From: JALHST01 sp963798435
GTDB taxonomy: Bacteria; Bacteroidota; Bacteroidia; Flavobacteriales; Flavobacteriaceae
DNA: 64,000 nt
Direction: 5' to 3'
Assembly (NCBI GenBank): GCA_963798435.1
Contig: CAWCTF010000004.1
Span: 1,342,182-1,406,181, forward strand
The stretch's first letter is position 1. Every line of letters begins with the position of its first letter. Below are positions 1 to 8,504 of this stretch, piece after piece. The notes beneath the pieces were generated by a model that saw nothing but the letters and a program-made list of their open reading frames with translations, made no database searches and was not told the DNA's origin. Position numbers and translations under genes: made by a program.

Positions 1-1
1 T

Positions 2-619
2 CGTAACGGCATGGTCACCTTGTCGGTGCCTGATAAGGAGGTAATGGTTTACTATACATTGGATGGTACGAAACCCACCACGGCATCCTTAAAATACGAT
101 CGGCCATTTATAGTTCAATCGCCCACCACGGTTACGGCCATTGGTTTTAATCCCGAGGATTCTTTGGAAACAGCCCCAACACGCCAATATTTTGATATCG
201 CTAAAACCGCTTGGAGCGTGGTATCGATTTCTTCCGGCAAGGAAAGCGACGCGGTGAATGTGATCGATGAGGCCCCGAAAACTTTCTGGGCCACCGATCA
301 GGGAGTTACAGAACCGCAGGAAATTACCATCGATTTGGGAGAGGAGTACCTATTAACCGGATTTACCTATTGGCCCATTCAGGAACGGTATCCTTTTGGC
401 ATCATTACGAACTATGAATTTTCGGTAAGTACCGACACTACCAAATGGAAAAAAACGGCACAGGGCGAATTCGGTAATATTGAAAATCATCGCATTGAAC
501 AAGTCATCCGCTTTGAACCGACCAAAGGTCGCTATATCAAACTAAAAGGGGTCAAAGTCGCTGGTAGCGACTTTACGACTTCATTCGGGGAAATTGGTAT
601 TCTTACAAAATCTGAATAA
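2..619 (+). CDS. C-terminal part of a secreted glycosidase (GH29 or GH20 type), 5' truncated
   Basis: The reading frame is open from base 2, so the gene begins outside the window. The first ~55 residues (VYYTLDGTKPT and following) match the chitobiase/beta-hexosaminidase C-terminal small beta domain. The rest (NVIDEAPKTFWAT, ITIDLGEEYLLTGFTYWP, GRYIKLKGV) is an F5/8 type C (discoidin) carbohydrate-binding fold. This pair of domains closes many Bacteroidetes alpha-L-fucosidases (GH29) and some beta-hexosaminidases (GH20). The catalytic domain is not in the window, so the family cannot be decided. It converges with the oxidoreductase gene downstream, two bases away. GH29 would fit the deoxy-sugar enzymes nearby, but that is inference. 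Confidence 0.75.
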   Translation, partial: RNGMVTLSVPDKEVMVYYTLDGTKPTTASLKYDRPFIVQSPTTVTAIGFNPEDSLETAPTRQYFDIAKTAWSVVSISSGKESDAVNVIDEAPKTFWATDQGVTEPQEITIDLGEEYLLTGFTYWPIQERYPFGIITNYEFSVSTDTTKWKKTAQGEFGNIENHRIEQVIRFEPTKGRYIKLKGVKVAGSDFTTSFGEIGILTKSE

Positions 620-621
620 GC

Positions 622-1407
622 TTATTTTGCCGTCCAGCCACCATCAACGGTCAGCATGGCCCCTACCATATAGCTACCCGCTGCACTTGCTAAGTAGATG
701 GCCGCGCCTTGAATTTCCCGCAATTCGCCCCAACGCGCAAGGGCCGTGGCGCCAACGATAAAGTTTTTGGCTTCGGGCGTATCGGCAATGGGCACATTCA
801 TTTCGGTCAGGAACGGACCTGGGCAAATCGCGTTGACATTGATATTGAAAGGTGCCAATTCAAGACCCAGGGCCCTGGTCATCTGTACTACTGCCCCCTT
901 GCTGGTTGCGTAGGGGGTGCGATTGGCCAATCCGACAAGACCCAATGTACTTGCCATATTTATGATGCGGCCTCCCCCATTTTTTTTCATGTTAGGGGTT
1001 ACCGCCCTTGACGTATTCCAAGTACCATCGACATTTATCCTCATAACCTTGCTAAATTCTTCGGGAGTCAATTCGTCAATGGCCCCTCGAATATTGATTC
1101 CTGCGCTATTGATCAGGATATCGACACTGCCAAAATCATGGATCATTGCCTTGACAACAGCCTCTACCTCAGAAAGTACCGAGACGTCGCCTGCATAGGC
1201 CTCGGTTTTTATGCCGTATTCCTTTGCTAGTTTGGCCGCCGCTTCGATTCCTTCTTCATGATTGCGATTTAAAAGGGCAACATCGCAACCGGCAGAGGCC
1301 AGGCCTGCGGCCATGGCATACCCAAGACCTTTGGAGCCTCCTGTAATCAATGCGTTTTTACCGGTTAGATCAAATAGTTTTATTCCTGGTAGGGGATTCT
1401 CATTCAT
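622..1407 (-). CDS. SDR family oxidoreductase (gluconate 5-dehydrogenase / KduD-like)
   Basis: A 261-residue classical short-chain dehydrogenase. It has the cofactor motif TGGSKGLG near residue 22, the NSAG motif near 105, a catalytic Ser in NMASTLG and the YATSK catalytic Tyr/Lys pair near 165, and ends in the usual VDGGW. Overall similarity is to gluconate 5-dehydrogenase and 2-deoxy-D-gluconate 3-dehydrogenase, which reversibly oxidise sugar-acid hydroxyls with NAD(P). It has no signal peptide, so it should be cytoplasmic. It lies 17 bases downstream of the Tat-exported isomerase-like gene on the same strand, probably in one transcript, and converges with the glycosidase fragment. The exact substrate cannot be read; L-fucose or another aldose dehydrogenase activity is an alternative. 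Confidence 0.85.
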   Translation of the reverse strand: MNENPLPGIKLFDLTGKNALITGGSKGLGYAMAAGLASAGCDVALLNRNHEEGIEAAAKLAKEYGIKTEAYAGDVSVLSEVEAVVKAMIHDFGSVDILINSAGINIRGAIDELTPEEFSKVMRINVDGTWNTSRAVTPNMKKNGGGRIINMASTLGLVGLANRTPYATSKGAVVQMTRALGLELAPFNINVNAICPGPFLTEMNVPIADTPEAKNFIVGATALARWGELREIQGAAIYLASAAGSYMVGAMLTVDGGWTAK

Positions 1408-1424
1408 GATAAACGTTTTTTATG

Positions 1425-2492
1425 CTAAACAAAGCCATAGTGCTTCTCGGCATAGGTAAGACAGGTGTAATTATTTTTATCTTCTTGTGCTAACTGCTCA
1501 TCGGCGGTTTCGTTGGACACTATGGGTAAGGGTTGCTTCGATTTTATGGTCTTGATACTATGAAGATAGGCAGCTAGTTCAGGGGCAGTCATTTGCTCAG
1601 AGGTGGCCCAATATTTTGGGGTAAGACAGGGTATTTTTAAAGGATCTCTGGTAATCATCTCCAAATTGAACCGAATGTCCGGATTGTGGGTTCTAATGGT
1701 TTTTATCATTCCCTCGATATCTAGATATCCCTCGCCAAAATTCACCTCCGACAATAGAAAACCATCCTCATATTCAGAAACGCCCATATCCTTTAAATGC
1801 ACTGAAAAAGCGTAGGGAGCGAGGGTTTTTACCACTTCCATCGGGTCTTCGAGTAACGAGATGTTGTTGCCCGTATCCAAGGTAACTCCCACCCATTCAC
1901 TTTCCAGGTTTTTTAGGATCTCGATAAATTCATGACTTCTCCAATCTTTATGATTTTCAACGGCAAGTTTCACTTTGTGCTTCCGCATAATAGGTTCTGC
2001 CCTTTGCATAGATTGTATGGCAGCCTTCTTGAATTCCTGAAAAGCGGCCATAGTATCAAAGGTCTCATAGCGGCGTCCCGATAAACAGGCCGTTCTAAAA
2101 ATAGTGATTCCCGTTTCCTTTGCTGCCTTCACCTCCGCTTCAAATCGGGTCAGATCCCCATTTTCCTTTGGTAGGCTTATCTGAGCTTCCAAAAAGATGT
2201 TAAGGGCCTCTTTTCGCTTTCTGACCTTTTTCGTAAAGTCGCTATCCCATCCACTGACACCTACTTGCATCCCACCAAATCCAAGGGTGGCCGAATGTTC
2301 GATCATCTCAAGTGCATTGGTAAAGGGAGGGTAAGCATCACTCTCCATATTGCGAAACCGCCGCATCATATAAGAAGCATCGGCTATTCCAAACTTGGTT
2401 TCGATGGGCAGGCTTGAAAATGAAGGCATTCCCGGCAGGGTTAATAAAAATGTCCCCGCTGTCGAATTCCTTATAAATGTGCGTCGTCTCAT
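1425..2492 (-). CDS. Exported sugar phosphate isomerase/epimerase-like TIM-barrel protein
   Basis: A 355-residue protein starting MRRRTFIRNS followed by a hydrophobic stretch, a twin-arginine-type export signal. The mature part is an AP-endonuclease-2/xylose-isomerase-like TIM barrel: KVKLAVENHKDW, GVTLDTGNN, SVHLKDMG and FNLEMITRD supply the conserved Glu, Asp and His metal ligands. Related proteins isomerise or epimerise sugars, and the exported Tat forms are common in Bacteroidetes catabolic loci, often near Gfo/Idh/MocA oxidoreductases. The gene is divergent from the dehydratase at 2855 and is followed by the SDR at 622-1407. The reaction is not known. Confidence 0.8.
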   Translation of the reverse strand: MRRRTFIRNSTAGTFLLTLPGMPSFSSLPIETKFGIADASYMMRRFRNMESDAYPPFTNALEMIEHSATLGFGGMQVGVSGWDSDFTKKVRKRKEALNIFLEAQISLPKENGDLTRFEAEVKAAKETGITIFRTACLSGRRYETFDTMAAFQEFKKAAIQSMQRAEPIMRKHKVKLAVENHKDWRSHEFIEILKNLESEWVGVTLDTGNNISLLEDPMEVVKTLAPYAFSVHLKDMGVSEYEDGFLLSEVNFGEGYLDIEGMIKTIRTHNPDIRFNLEMITRDPLKIPCLTPKYWATSEQMTAPELAAYLHSIKTIKSKQPLPIVSNETADEQLAQEDKNNYTCLTYAEKHYGFV

Positions 2493-2854
2493 AACGTATG
2501 GCGTAATAAAGGCATATAGAATCTTCCCTAAAATAGCATTTTTTGATTTAATCGGCCCCTAATTTAGGAGGCTAATTTCAATAAACCACGGCAACCATGC
2601 CAATAATCCTCCTATTGAGGTATATGCTACGTATCGGCGAGCCATGAGTTTTTTAAATCGGGAAATTCAAAAAACGTAATTAGGAAAGCCCTTTGAGTCA
2701 ATGTACTTGATTTATCAGTGCCTAATTTGCAAATAGTGTCCACTTTTAAAAGGATGCGTTTTTTTTAGTACATTGGGAGGGCTTTCGACCAATGGGGCTC
2801 ATTTGGGTCGGTCCCTGGTAACGCGAATAGTACTAAATACGCGAAATAAATATA
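2493..2854. promoter_or_regulatory. Divergent intergenic region with inverted repeat and GTAC-centred sites
   Basis: A 362-base spacer between the leftward TIM-barrel gene and the rightward dehydratase must hold both promoters. Three short sites centred on GTAC are visible: CAATGTACTTG at 2699-2709, TTTAGTACATTG at 2764-2775 and AATAGTACTAAA at 2826-2837. The last contains the perfect palindrome TAGTACTA and is flanked by two copies of ACGCGAA (2821-2827 and 2839-2845). The TNGTACNA form resembles GntR-family operators, which would suit a gluconate-type locus, but no regulator gene is in the window. I found no convincing TAnnTTTG promoter element. Confidence 0.45.
2684..2786. repeat. Long two-part inverted repeat
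   Basis: The left arm at 2684-2706 reads GAAAGCCCT, six bases, then CAATGTACT. The right arm at 2767-2786 reads AGTACATTG, two bases, then AGGGCTTTC. Both 9-base segments pair perfectly, giving an 18-bp interrupted stem enclosing about 60 bases. It lies 70 bases upstream of the dehydratase start. It may be a pair of operators, a leader RNA fold or a remnant of a small mobile element. Confidence 0.6.
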
Positions 2855-4585
2855 ATGGAAAAAAAGAATAAAAAACACTTAAGAAGTGAGGCTTGGTTTA
2901 ATCCCGAAGACCCAAAATCAGCATTTATCCATAGATCGTGGTTAAGAAATCAAGGTTATCCGAATGATTATTTTGAGCAGCGTCCAGTAATTGGGATCTG
3001 TAATACCTGGTCAGAACTCACGCCTTGTAACGGACACCTTAGGGAATTCGCTGAATTCGTCAAGCGTGGGGTTTTAGAGGCTGGTGGGGTACCTTTTGAA
3101 TTTCCTGTGACCAGCATGGGCGAAATTTTAATGCGGCCTACAGCGATGTTGTTTCGCAATTTGGCAAGTATGGATACCGAGGAAAGTATTCGTGCGAATC
3201 CCTTGGATGGCGTTGTTCTCTTGACGGGCTGTGATAAGACCACCCCTTCAACGGTCATGGGAGCATGTAGCGTAGACCTGCCCACTATCGTAGTTCCTGG
3301 CGGACCTATGCTGAACGGCAAATACAAAGGGGAGCGCATTGGTTCTGGTACCTTTGTTTGGCAGCTAAAGGATAAGATCAAAAATGAGGGCTTTACGAAA
3401 GAAGACCAGATAGAGGCCGAAATATGTTCTGCGCGAAGTGCAGGCCATTGTATGACCATGGGTACCGCCTCGACGATGGCCTGTATGGTGGAAGCCTTGG
3501 GTCTTACCTTACCAGGTGCTGCAGCTATTCCTGCCGTAGATTCCAGAAAGAAAGTGATGGCCCAGTTATCGGGTCGCCGTATCGTGGAAATGGTCAAGGA
3601 AGACTTAAAACTATCAAAAATCCTGACAAAGGAAGCTTTTGAGAATGCGATCAAGATCAATGCGGCAGTTGGGGGATCGACAAATTTTATTATCCATTTA
3701 TTGGCCATCGCCGGAAGAATTGGGGTAAAGTTGAATCTAAAGGAGTTTGATGACCTGGGGAGCAAGATTCCGTTATTGGTAAATTTAATGCCATCCGGAA
3801 AATTCTTGATGGAGGATTTCTTCGACGCAGGCGGCCTCCCGGTCGTTATAAAGGAGATGCAAAAACACCTGCACGAAAACGTAATAACGGTGAATGGAAA
3901 GTCACTTATAGAAAATAATTTAAAGGCCGAATGTTACAATGATGAGGTTATTGCAACACTCGATAATCCTTTTATGGAAGAGGCGGGGATTGCTGTACTC
4001 TATGGCAATCTTTGTAAGGATGGGGCCGTGATAAAGCCTTCGGCGGCAACACCTAAATTAATGTCGCATCGTGGGAAAGCGGTGGTTTTTGAAACCATTG
4101 AGGAATTTCTTGCCACGGTCGATGCGCCCGATCTTGAGATCGATGAAAATAGTGTTATGGTGCTCAAGGGCGTGGGCCCGGTGGGGTATCCGGGAATGGC
4201 CGAGGTCGGCAATATGGATATCCCTGAGAAACTATTAAAAAAGGGCATAAAGGATATGGTTCGTATTTCAGATGGCCGCATGAGCGGAACGGCCTTCGGT
4301 ACCGTGGTCCTTCATGTATCGCCCGAATCGTCTATCGGCGGAATATTGGGACTTGTGAAATCGGGTGATTATATCGTCTTGGATGTGCCCAATCGCAAAT
4401 TGCATTTGGAAGTCGATGATGCTGAACTCGAAAAGCGAAAAGCGGCCTGGATTCAGCCGAAACCCCCTGTTGACAGAGGGTATACCAGTCTTTATACCAA
4501 AACCGTGCAACAAGCACATCTCGGGGCGGATCTCGACTTTCTGGTAGGGAAATCGGGAGCCGATGTGACCCGCGATGCCCATTAA
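2855..4585 (+). CDS. IlvD/Edd family sugar-acid dehydratase
   Basis: A 576-residue member of the IlvD/Edd family, which dehydrates sugar acids (L-arabinonate, D-xylonate, D-gluconate and similar) to 2-keto-3-deoxy acids using an iron-sulfur cluster. The cluster cysteines lie in GICNTWSEL near residue 50, LTGCDKTTPS near 120 and CSARSAGHCMTMGTAS near 190; the C-terminal SDGRMSGTAFG segment is also conserved. The N-terminal WFNPEDPKSAFIHRSW is typical of the L-arabinonate/pentonate dehydratase subgroup, not of dihydroxy-acid dehydratase, which fits the lack of branched-chain genes here. It is 16 bases from the GntP permease, so uptake and first metabolic step of an aldonate are likely co-transcribed. 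L-fuconate or L-rhamnonate are possible substrates by context only. Confidence 0.88.
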   Translation: MEKKNKKHLRSEAWFNPEDPKSAFIHRSWLRNQGYPNDYFEQRPVIGICNTWSELTPCNGHLREFAEFVKRGVLEAGGVPFEFPVTSMGEILMRPTAMLFRNLASMDTEESIRANPLDGVVLLTGCDKTTPSTVMGACSVDLPTIVVPGGPMLNGKYKGERIGSGTFVWQLKDKIKNEGFTKEDQIEAEICSARSAGHCMTMGTASTMACMVEALGLTLPGAAAIPAVDSRKKVMAQLSGRRIVEMVKEDLKLSKILTKEAFENAIKINAAVGGSTNFIIHLLAIAGRIGVKLNLKEFDDLGSKIPLLVNLMPSGKFLMEDFFDAGGLPVVIKEMQKHLHENVITVNGKSLIENNLKAECYNDEVIATLDNPFMEEAGIAVLYGNLCKDGAVIKPSAATPKLMSHRGKAVVFETIEEFLATVDAPDLEIDENSVMVLKGVGPVGYPGMAEVGNMDIPEKLLKKGIKDMVRISDGRMSGTAFGTVVLHVSPESSIGGILGLVKSGDYIVLDVPNRKLHLEVDDAELEKRKAAWIQPKPPVDRGYTSLYTKTVQQAHLGADLDFLVGKSGADVTRDAH

Positions 4586-4600
4586 AAAAACCAAACCAAA

Positions 4601-5938
4601 ATGATACCAATTCTTTTACTTGTAGTTAGTGTTCTGATTATTATTCTATTTACCGTAAAGTGGAAGGTCCATCCCTTTTTGGCCTTGTTAACGGCCGCTT
4701 TGTTTTTCGCCCTTTTCTCCGGCATGTCTCTAGATACCATCGTACAGCTCGTCAATGATGGCTTTGGGATTACCTTGGGCAAAATAGGAATCGTAATCGT
4801 CCTAGGTGTTATTATCGGTGCCTTTCTCGAACATTCCGGGGGGGCCTATAAATTGGCCGAGGTAGTATTGCGCATTATCGGAAAAAAAAGGGTGCACGAG
4901 GCCATGGCCATTGTAGGGTACATCGTTTCTATTCCGGTTTTTGCCGATAGTGGGTTCATTATTTTAAACCCGCTGAACAAAAGTCTGACGAAACGTGCCG
5001 GGCTATCGATTGTCGGTACCGCAACAGCGTTGATATTAGGCCTGATGATAACCCATGTTCTCGTTCCGCCCACCCCGGGGCCCATAGCGGCAGCGGGTAT
5101 CATTGGGGCCGATGTGGGTCTGGTTATGCTGGTCGGATTGGTCATTGGGGCGATTTCACTGGGCGTTGCCATCATTTATTGTAAAAAAATGGGCGCCAAA
5201 CATTATATCGATCCGAATCCGGATATCACCGAAGAGGATATTCGGGAAAAAATGAAAAGTGCTCCCAGTGCCTTTAAGTCGTTTTTGCCCATTTTAATTC
5301 CCATTCTGCTTATTGTCGGAAAATCGATAATGGATTTTTCCAGGGTTGAAGGAGCAGAACCGACGGCCCTTGTCAAACTAATTTCCTTCGTTGGGTCCCC
5401 GGTAATTGCCTTGATCATTGGGATGTTGTTTTCCTTTCTCCTGCCCAAGAAATTCGATCAGCAGATGTTATCGACCACCGGATGGGTTGGGAGGGCGTTG
5501 GCCGACGCCTCCAACATAATCTTGATCACAGGAGCCGGCGGAATCTTTGGGATGATCTTACAGAACAGTGGCATTGCCGATACCTTGGCCGATTCCCTTT
5601 CAAGCGCCAATCTGGGGATTTGGTTGCCCTTTTTATTATGTGCAGCGATTAAGACCGCCCAAGGGTCCTCGACCGTGGCGCTGATTACCACGGCATCGAT
5701 CATCGCCCCTTTATTGGTGACCATGGGCTTTACGTCGGAAATTGATAAGGCATTGGTCGTTTCGGCCATCGGTGCTGGGGCCATGGTGGTTTCGCATGCA
5801 AACGATAGCGGGTTTTGGATACTCACACAATTTTCGGGTATCGATGTGAAGACTGGCTACCGGGTATATACGCTCGGGACTTTGATAGTGGGTACGTTTG
5901 CCGCCTCTTTGGTTTTTTTGGCCACTTTCATATTTTAG
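4601..5938 (+). CDS. GntP family gluconate/sugar-acid:H+ symporter
   Basis: A 445-residue, very hydrophobic inner-membrane protein with about 12 membrane segments. Motifs of the GntP family are clear: GVIIGAFLEHSGGAYKLA near residue 70, IPVFADSGFIIL near 108, HVLVPPTPGPIAAA near 150, AIKTAQGSSTVALIT near 350 and SHANDSGFWIL near 400. The family imports gluconate and related aldonates with protons. It follows the dehydratase by 16 bases and would supply that enzyme with its substrate. The frame is intact. Confidence 0.9.
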   Translation: MIPILLLVVSVLIIILFTVKWKVHPFLALLTAALFFALFSGMSLDTIVQLVNDGFGITLGKIGIVIVLGVIIGAFLEHSGGAYKLAEVVLRIIGKKRVHEAMAIVGYIVSIPVFADSGFIILNPLNKSLTKRAGLSIVGTATALILGLMITHVLVPPTPGPIAAAGIIGADVGLVMLVGLVIGAISLGVAIIYCKKMGAKHYIDPNPDITEEDIREKMKSAPSAFKSFLPILIPILLIVGKSIMDFSRVEGAEPTALVKLISFVGSPVIALIIGMLFSFLLPKKFDQQMLSTTGWVGRALADASNIILITGAGGIFGMILQNSGIADTLADSLSSANLGIWLPFLLCAAIKTAQGSSTVALITTASIIAPLLVTMGFTSEIDKALVVSAIGAGAMVVSHANDSGFWILTQFSGIDVKTGYRVYTLGTLIVGTFAASLVFLATFIF

Positions 5939-5957
5939 GCCGACCACTTCGTTCTCG

Positions 5958-8493
5958 ATGAATATAATTTTTTTGAATAAAATGATAGCACTTCCCCAAA
6001 CAGGCAAATTTTTTTTTGGATTCGCTCTATTTGGGGTTCTCATAACGGCTATATCTGGATGTGAAAAAGCGCCATCGCCTCCCTTATCACCAAACGAGGC
6101 TTTAGAGGAGTTCGTGCTTGCCGACCCTGAACTAAAAATAGAACTGGTCGCATCAGAACCCTTGGTTCAGGATCCCGTGGCCATAACCTTTGATGCCGCC
6201 GGTAATCTTTGGGTCGTTGAGATGTTGGGGTTTATGGAAGATATCGAAGGCACCGACCAAGAAGAAAGGGTAGGGAGGGTTTCCGTCTTATTCGATGATG
6301 ACAAGGATGGTCGTATGGACCGCAGTCAAATATTCCTAGACAGTCTCGTGCTACCGAGAGCCATCGCTTTGGTTAAAGGCGGTGTACTTATTGCTGAAAA
6401 TGTACCGCTTTGGTTTGCGCAGGACCTAGATGGTGATTTTAAGGCAGATACAAAAATTTTGATCGACTCTACCTATGGGGGTTCAGGAATGCCCGAGCAT
6501 TCTGCCAATGGCTTATGGCATGGCATGGACAATTGGTTGTATAACGCCAAATCAAAGTATCGGTATCGCTTTCTGGAGGGTCATTGGGAAAAAGGGGAAA
6601 CCGAGTTTCGTGGCCAATGGGGCATAGCCCATGATGATGCCGGACGCTTGTTCTATAATTACAATTGGTCGCAACTGCACGCTGATTTAGTGCCTCCGAA
6701 CGCATTGCAAAACAATAAGCACCATGCGCCCAGTAGCGGTATCGACCATGGTTTGACGCTTGAGCGCGCAATTTTCCCCATTCGTAGCAATACAGCCGTC
6801 AACCGCGGATATGTGCCCGGGACGTTAGATAATCAGGGACGTCTCTTGGAATTCGCTTCGGCATGTGGACCACTGGTTTACCGGGGCGATGCAATGCCAA
6901 AATCCTATTTGGGGGATGCTTTTGTTTGTGAACCGACCGCCAATCTTATCAAGCAAGACGACATTATCGAAGAAGGATTTATGCTGAGCGCTAAAGGGGT
7001 TTATAAGGACAAGGAATTTCTTGCCTCCACCGATGAGCGGTTTCGACCTGTTTCCTTGGCCTCGGGCCCGGATGGCGCTTTATATGTGGTCGATATGTAT
7101 AAGGGAATCATTCAAGACGGGGCCTATATGACCCCCTATCTTCGCGAAGTTACCCTGGCACGAAAACTTGATAAGCCCATTCATATGGGCCGTATCTGGC
7201 GAATCACTTCAAAAAAAGAGGTGCAGAAAATTCCGGATTTTTCGAAGGCCGATTCAAAATCCTTGGTACGTCTATTGGAGGATAGAAATGGTTGGACGCG
7301 GGATATGGCTCAGCAACTCCTCGTTGAAAAAGGGGATCTTGACCCTTGTGCCCGAATTGCGAAAATTGTTGATGCAGGGTAGCCCAATGGGACAATTACA
7401 TGCTTTATGGACCTTAGAAGGTTTGGGATATAAAGATGCCGAAACCTACCTAGGAGCGCTCACTGTTGAAGATCCAAAGGTGGTTCAGGCGGCCTTGCGC
7501 ATTATCTCGGCAATGGATGTCGACGATCCTGAATTGACACGAATACTTCAGGAGTATATTTCAGGACACTTTGATGCCGCAGATCCATTGGTGCAAATGC
7601 AGATGGTTTTGGTAAGCCATCGTATCGATTCAAAAATAGCCTTTGATATTTCGAAAAAATTCCTTGCCAGCTATGGCCAACTGCCGGTAGCCCGCGATGT
7701 GGTAATGAGCAGTCTCGAAGATCGGGAAAGTGAAATCCTCGATATGTTGTTGATGGAATGGAGAAATCAGGACCAAAACCATCAAATATTCATCGAGATG
7801 CTTGCGACGGCTATTGCCAATACCAGCGATGCGAAGGAAGTACAGGCTGTAATGGGTTTGTTAGACAAGGATTATTCGGAGGACCGACTATGGGTACGAT
7901 CGGCCATCATAAATGGGATCATTAATTCAAGGGGCACAACCGATGCGGGGGAAATTGTCCTGAGCCGGCAACCAGCTTTTTTGAAAGAGAAAAACCTCCC
8001 AGAGGCACTCCGTCAGAAGCTAACTTGGCCGGGAAAACCAACTGAACAAATAGTTGGGACTGGGAAAGTTATCGATTTGGACGGCAAAGTATTTGCTTTA
8101 GGAAGACAAAAATTTTTGAATCTCTGTGCGAATTGCCATGGCACCGAAGGAGAGGGAATGAAGCGCTTTGCGCCTCCCTTGAAAAATTCCGAATGGGTAA
8201 CCGGTGCCGACTACAAACTCGCCATGATTTTATTACACGGTTTGGAAGGTCCAGTGACCGTGAACGGAAAAGTGTACGACATTCCTGATATCCTCCCTAA
8301 CATGCCCTCTTTTTCAACATTGCAAAATGAGGATATTGCGGCCATCACCACCTATATAAGAAATGCCTGGGGCCATGCTGCCACACCAATCAAGAGTGGT
8401 ACTATTGGTGGGATTCGATTTCGTACCCAGGGTCAAATCGCCCCATGGAAAGTGAGTGAATTAGATACCTTGCAATTTGATAAGGATTTATAA
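5958..8493 (+). CDS. PVC-type cytochrome c lipoprotein with propeller and HEAT-like repeats (one frameshift near 7340)
   Basis: The gene starts at ATG 5958 (or 5982), giving a signal peptide that ends in ITAISGC, a lipobox, so the product is probably a periplasmic or outer-membrane lipoprotein. Domains in order are a beta-propeller of the PVC membrane-bound dehydrogenase type (LVASEPLVQDPVAITFDAAGNLWVVE, LASGPDGALYVVDMYKG), a helical HEAT-like region and a C-terminal class I cytochrome c (LCANCHGTEGEGM, CxxCH) ending near ITTYIRNAWG. The frame is lost near 7335-7345: the upstream frame stops at 7382, while the continuation resumes in the +1 frame with VPELRKLLMQG. One base change restores a ~845-residue protein. 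Such proteins are thought to be periplasmic sugar or alcohol dehydrogenases or electron acceptors; substrates are unknown. The next PVC-type gene starts 11 bases downstream. Confidence 0.8.
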
Positions 8494-8504
8494 GGAAATT
8501 TTAA

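Noticed and set aside
5958..8493. True pseudogenisation of the first PVC-type gene
   Set aside because: A single frame change with full conservation of both halves, in a window with many similar lesions, is better explained as sequence error. I kept it as a coding gene.
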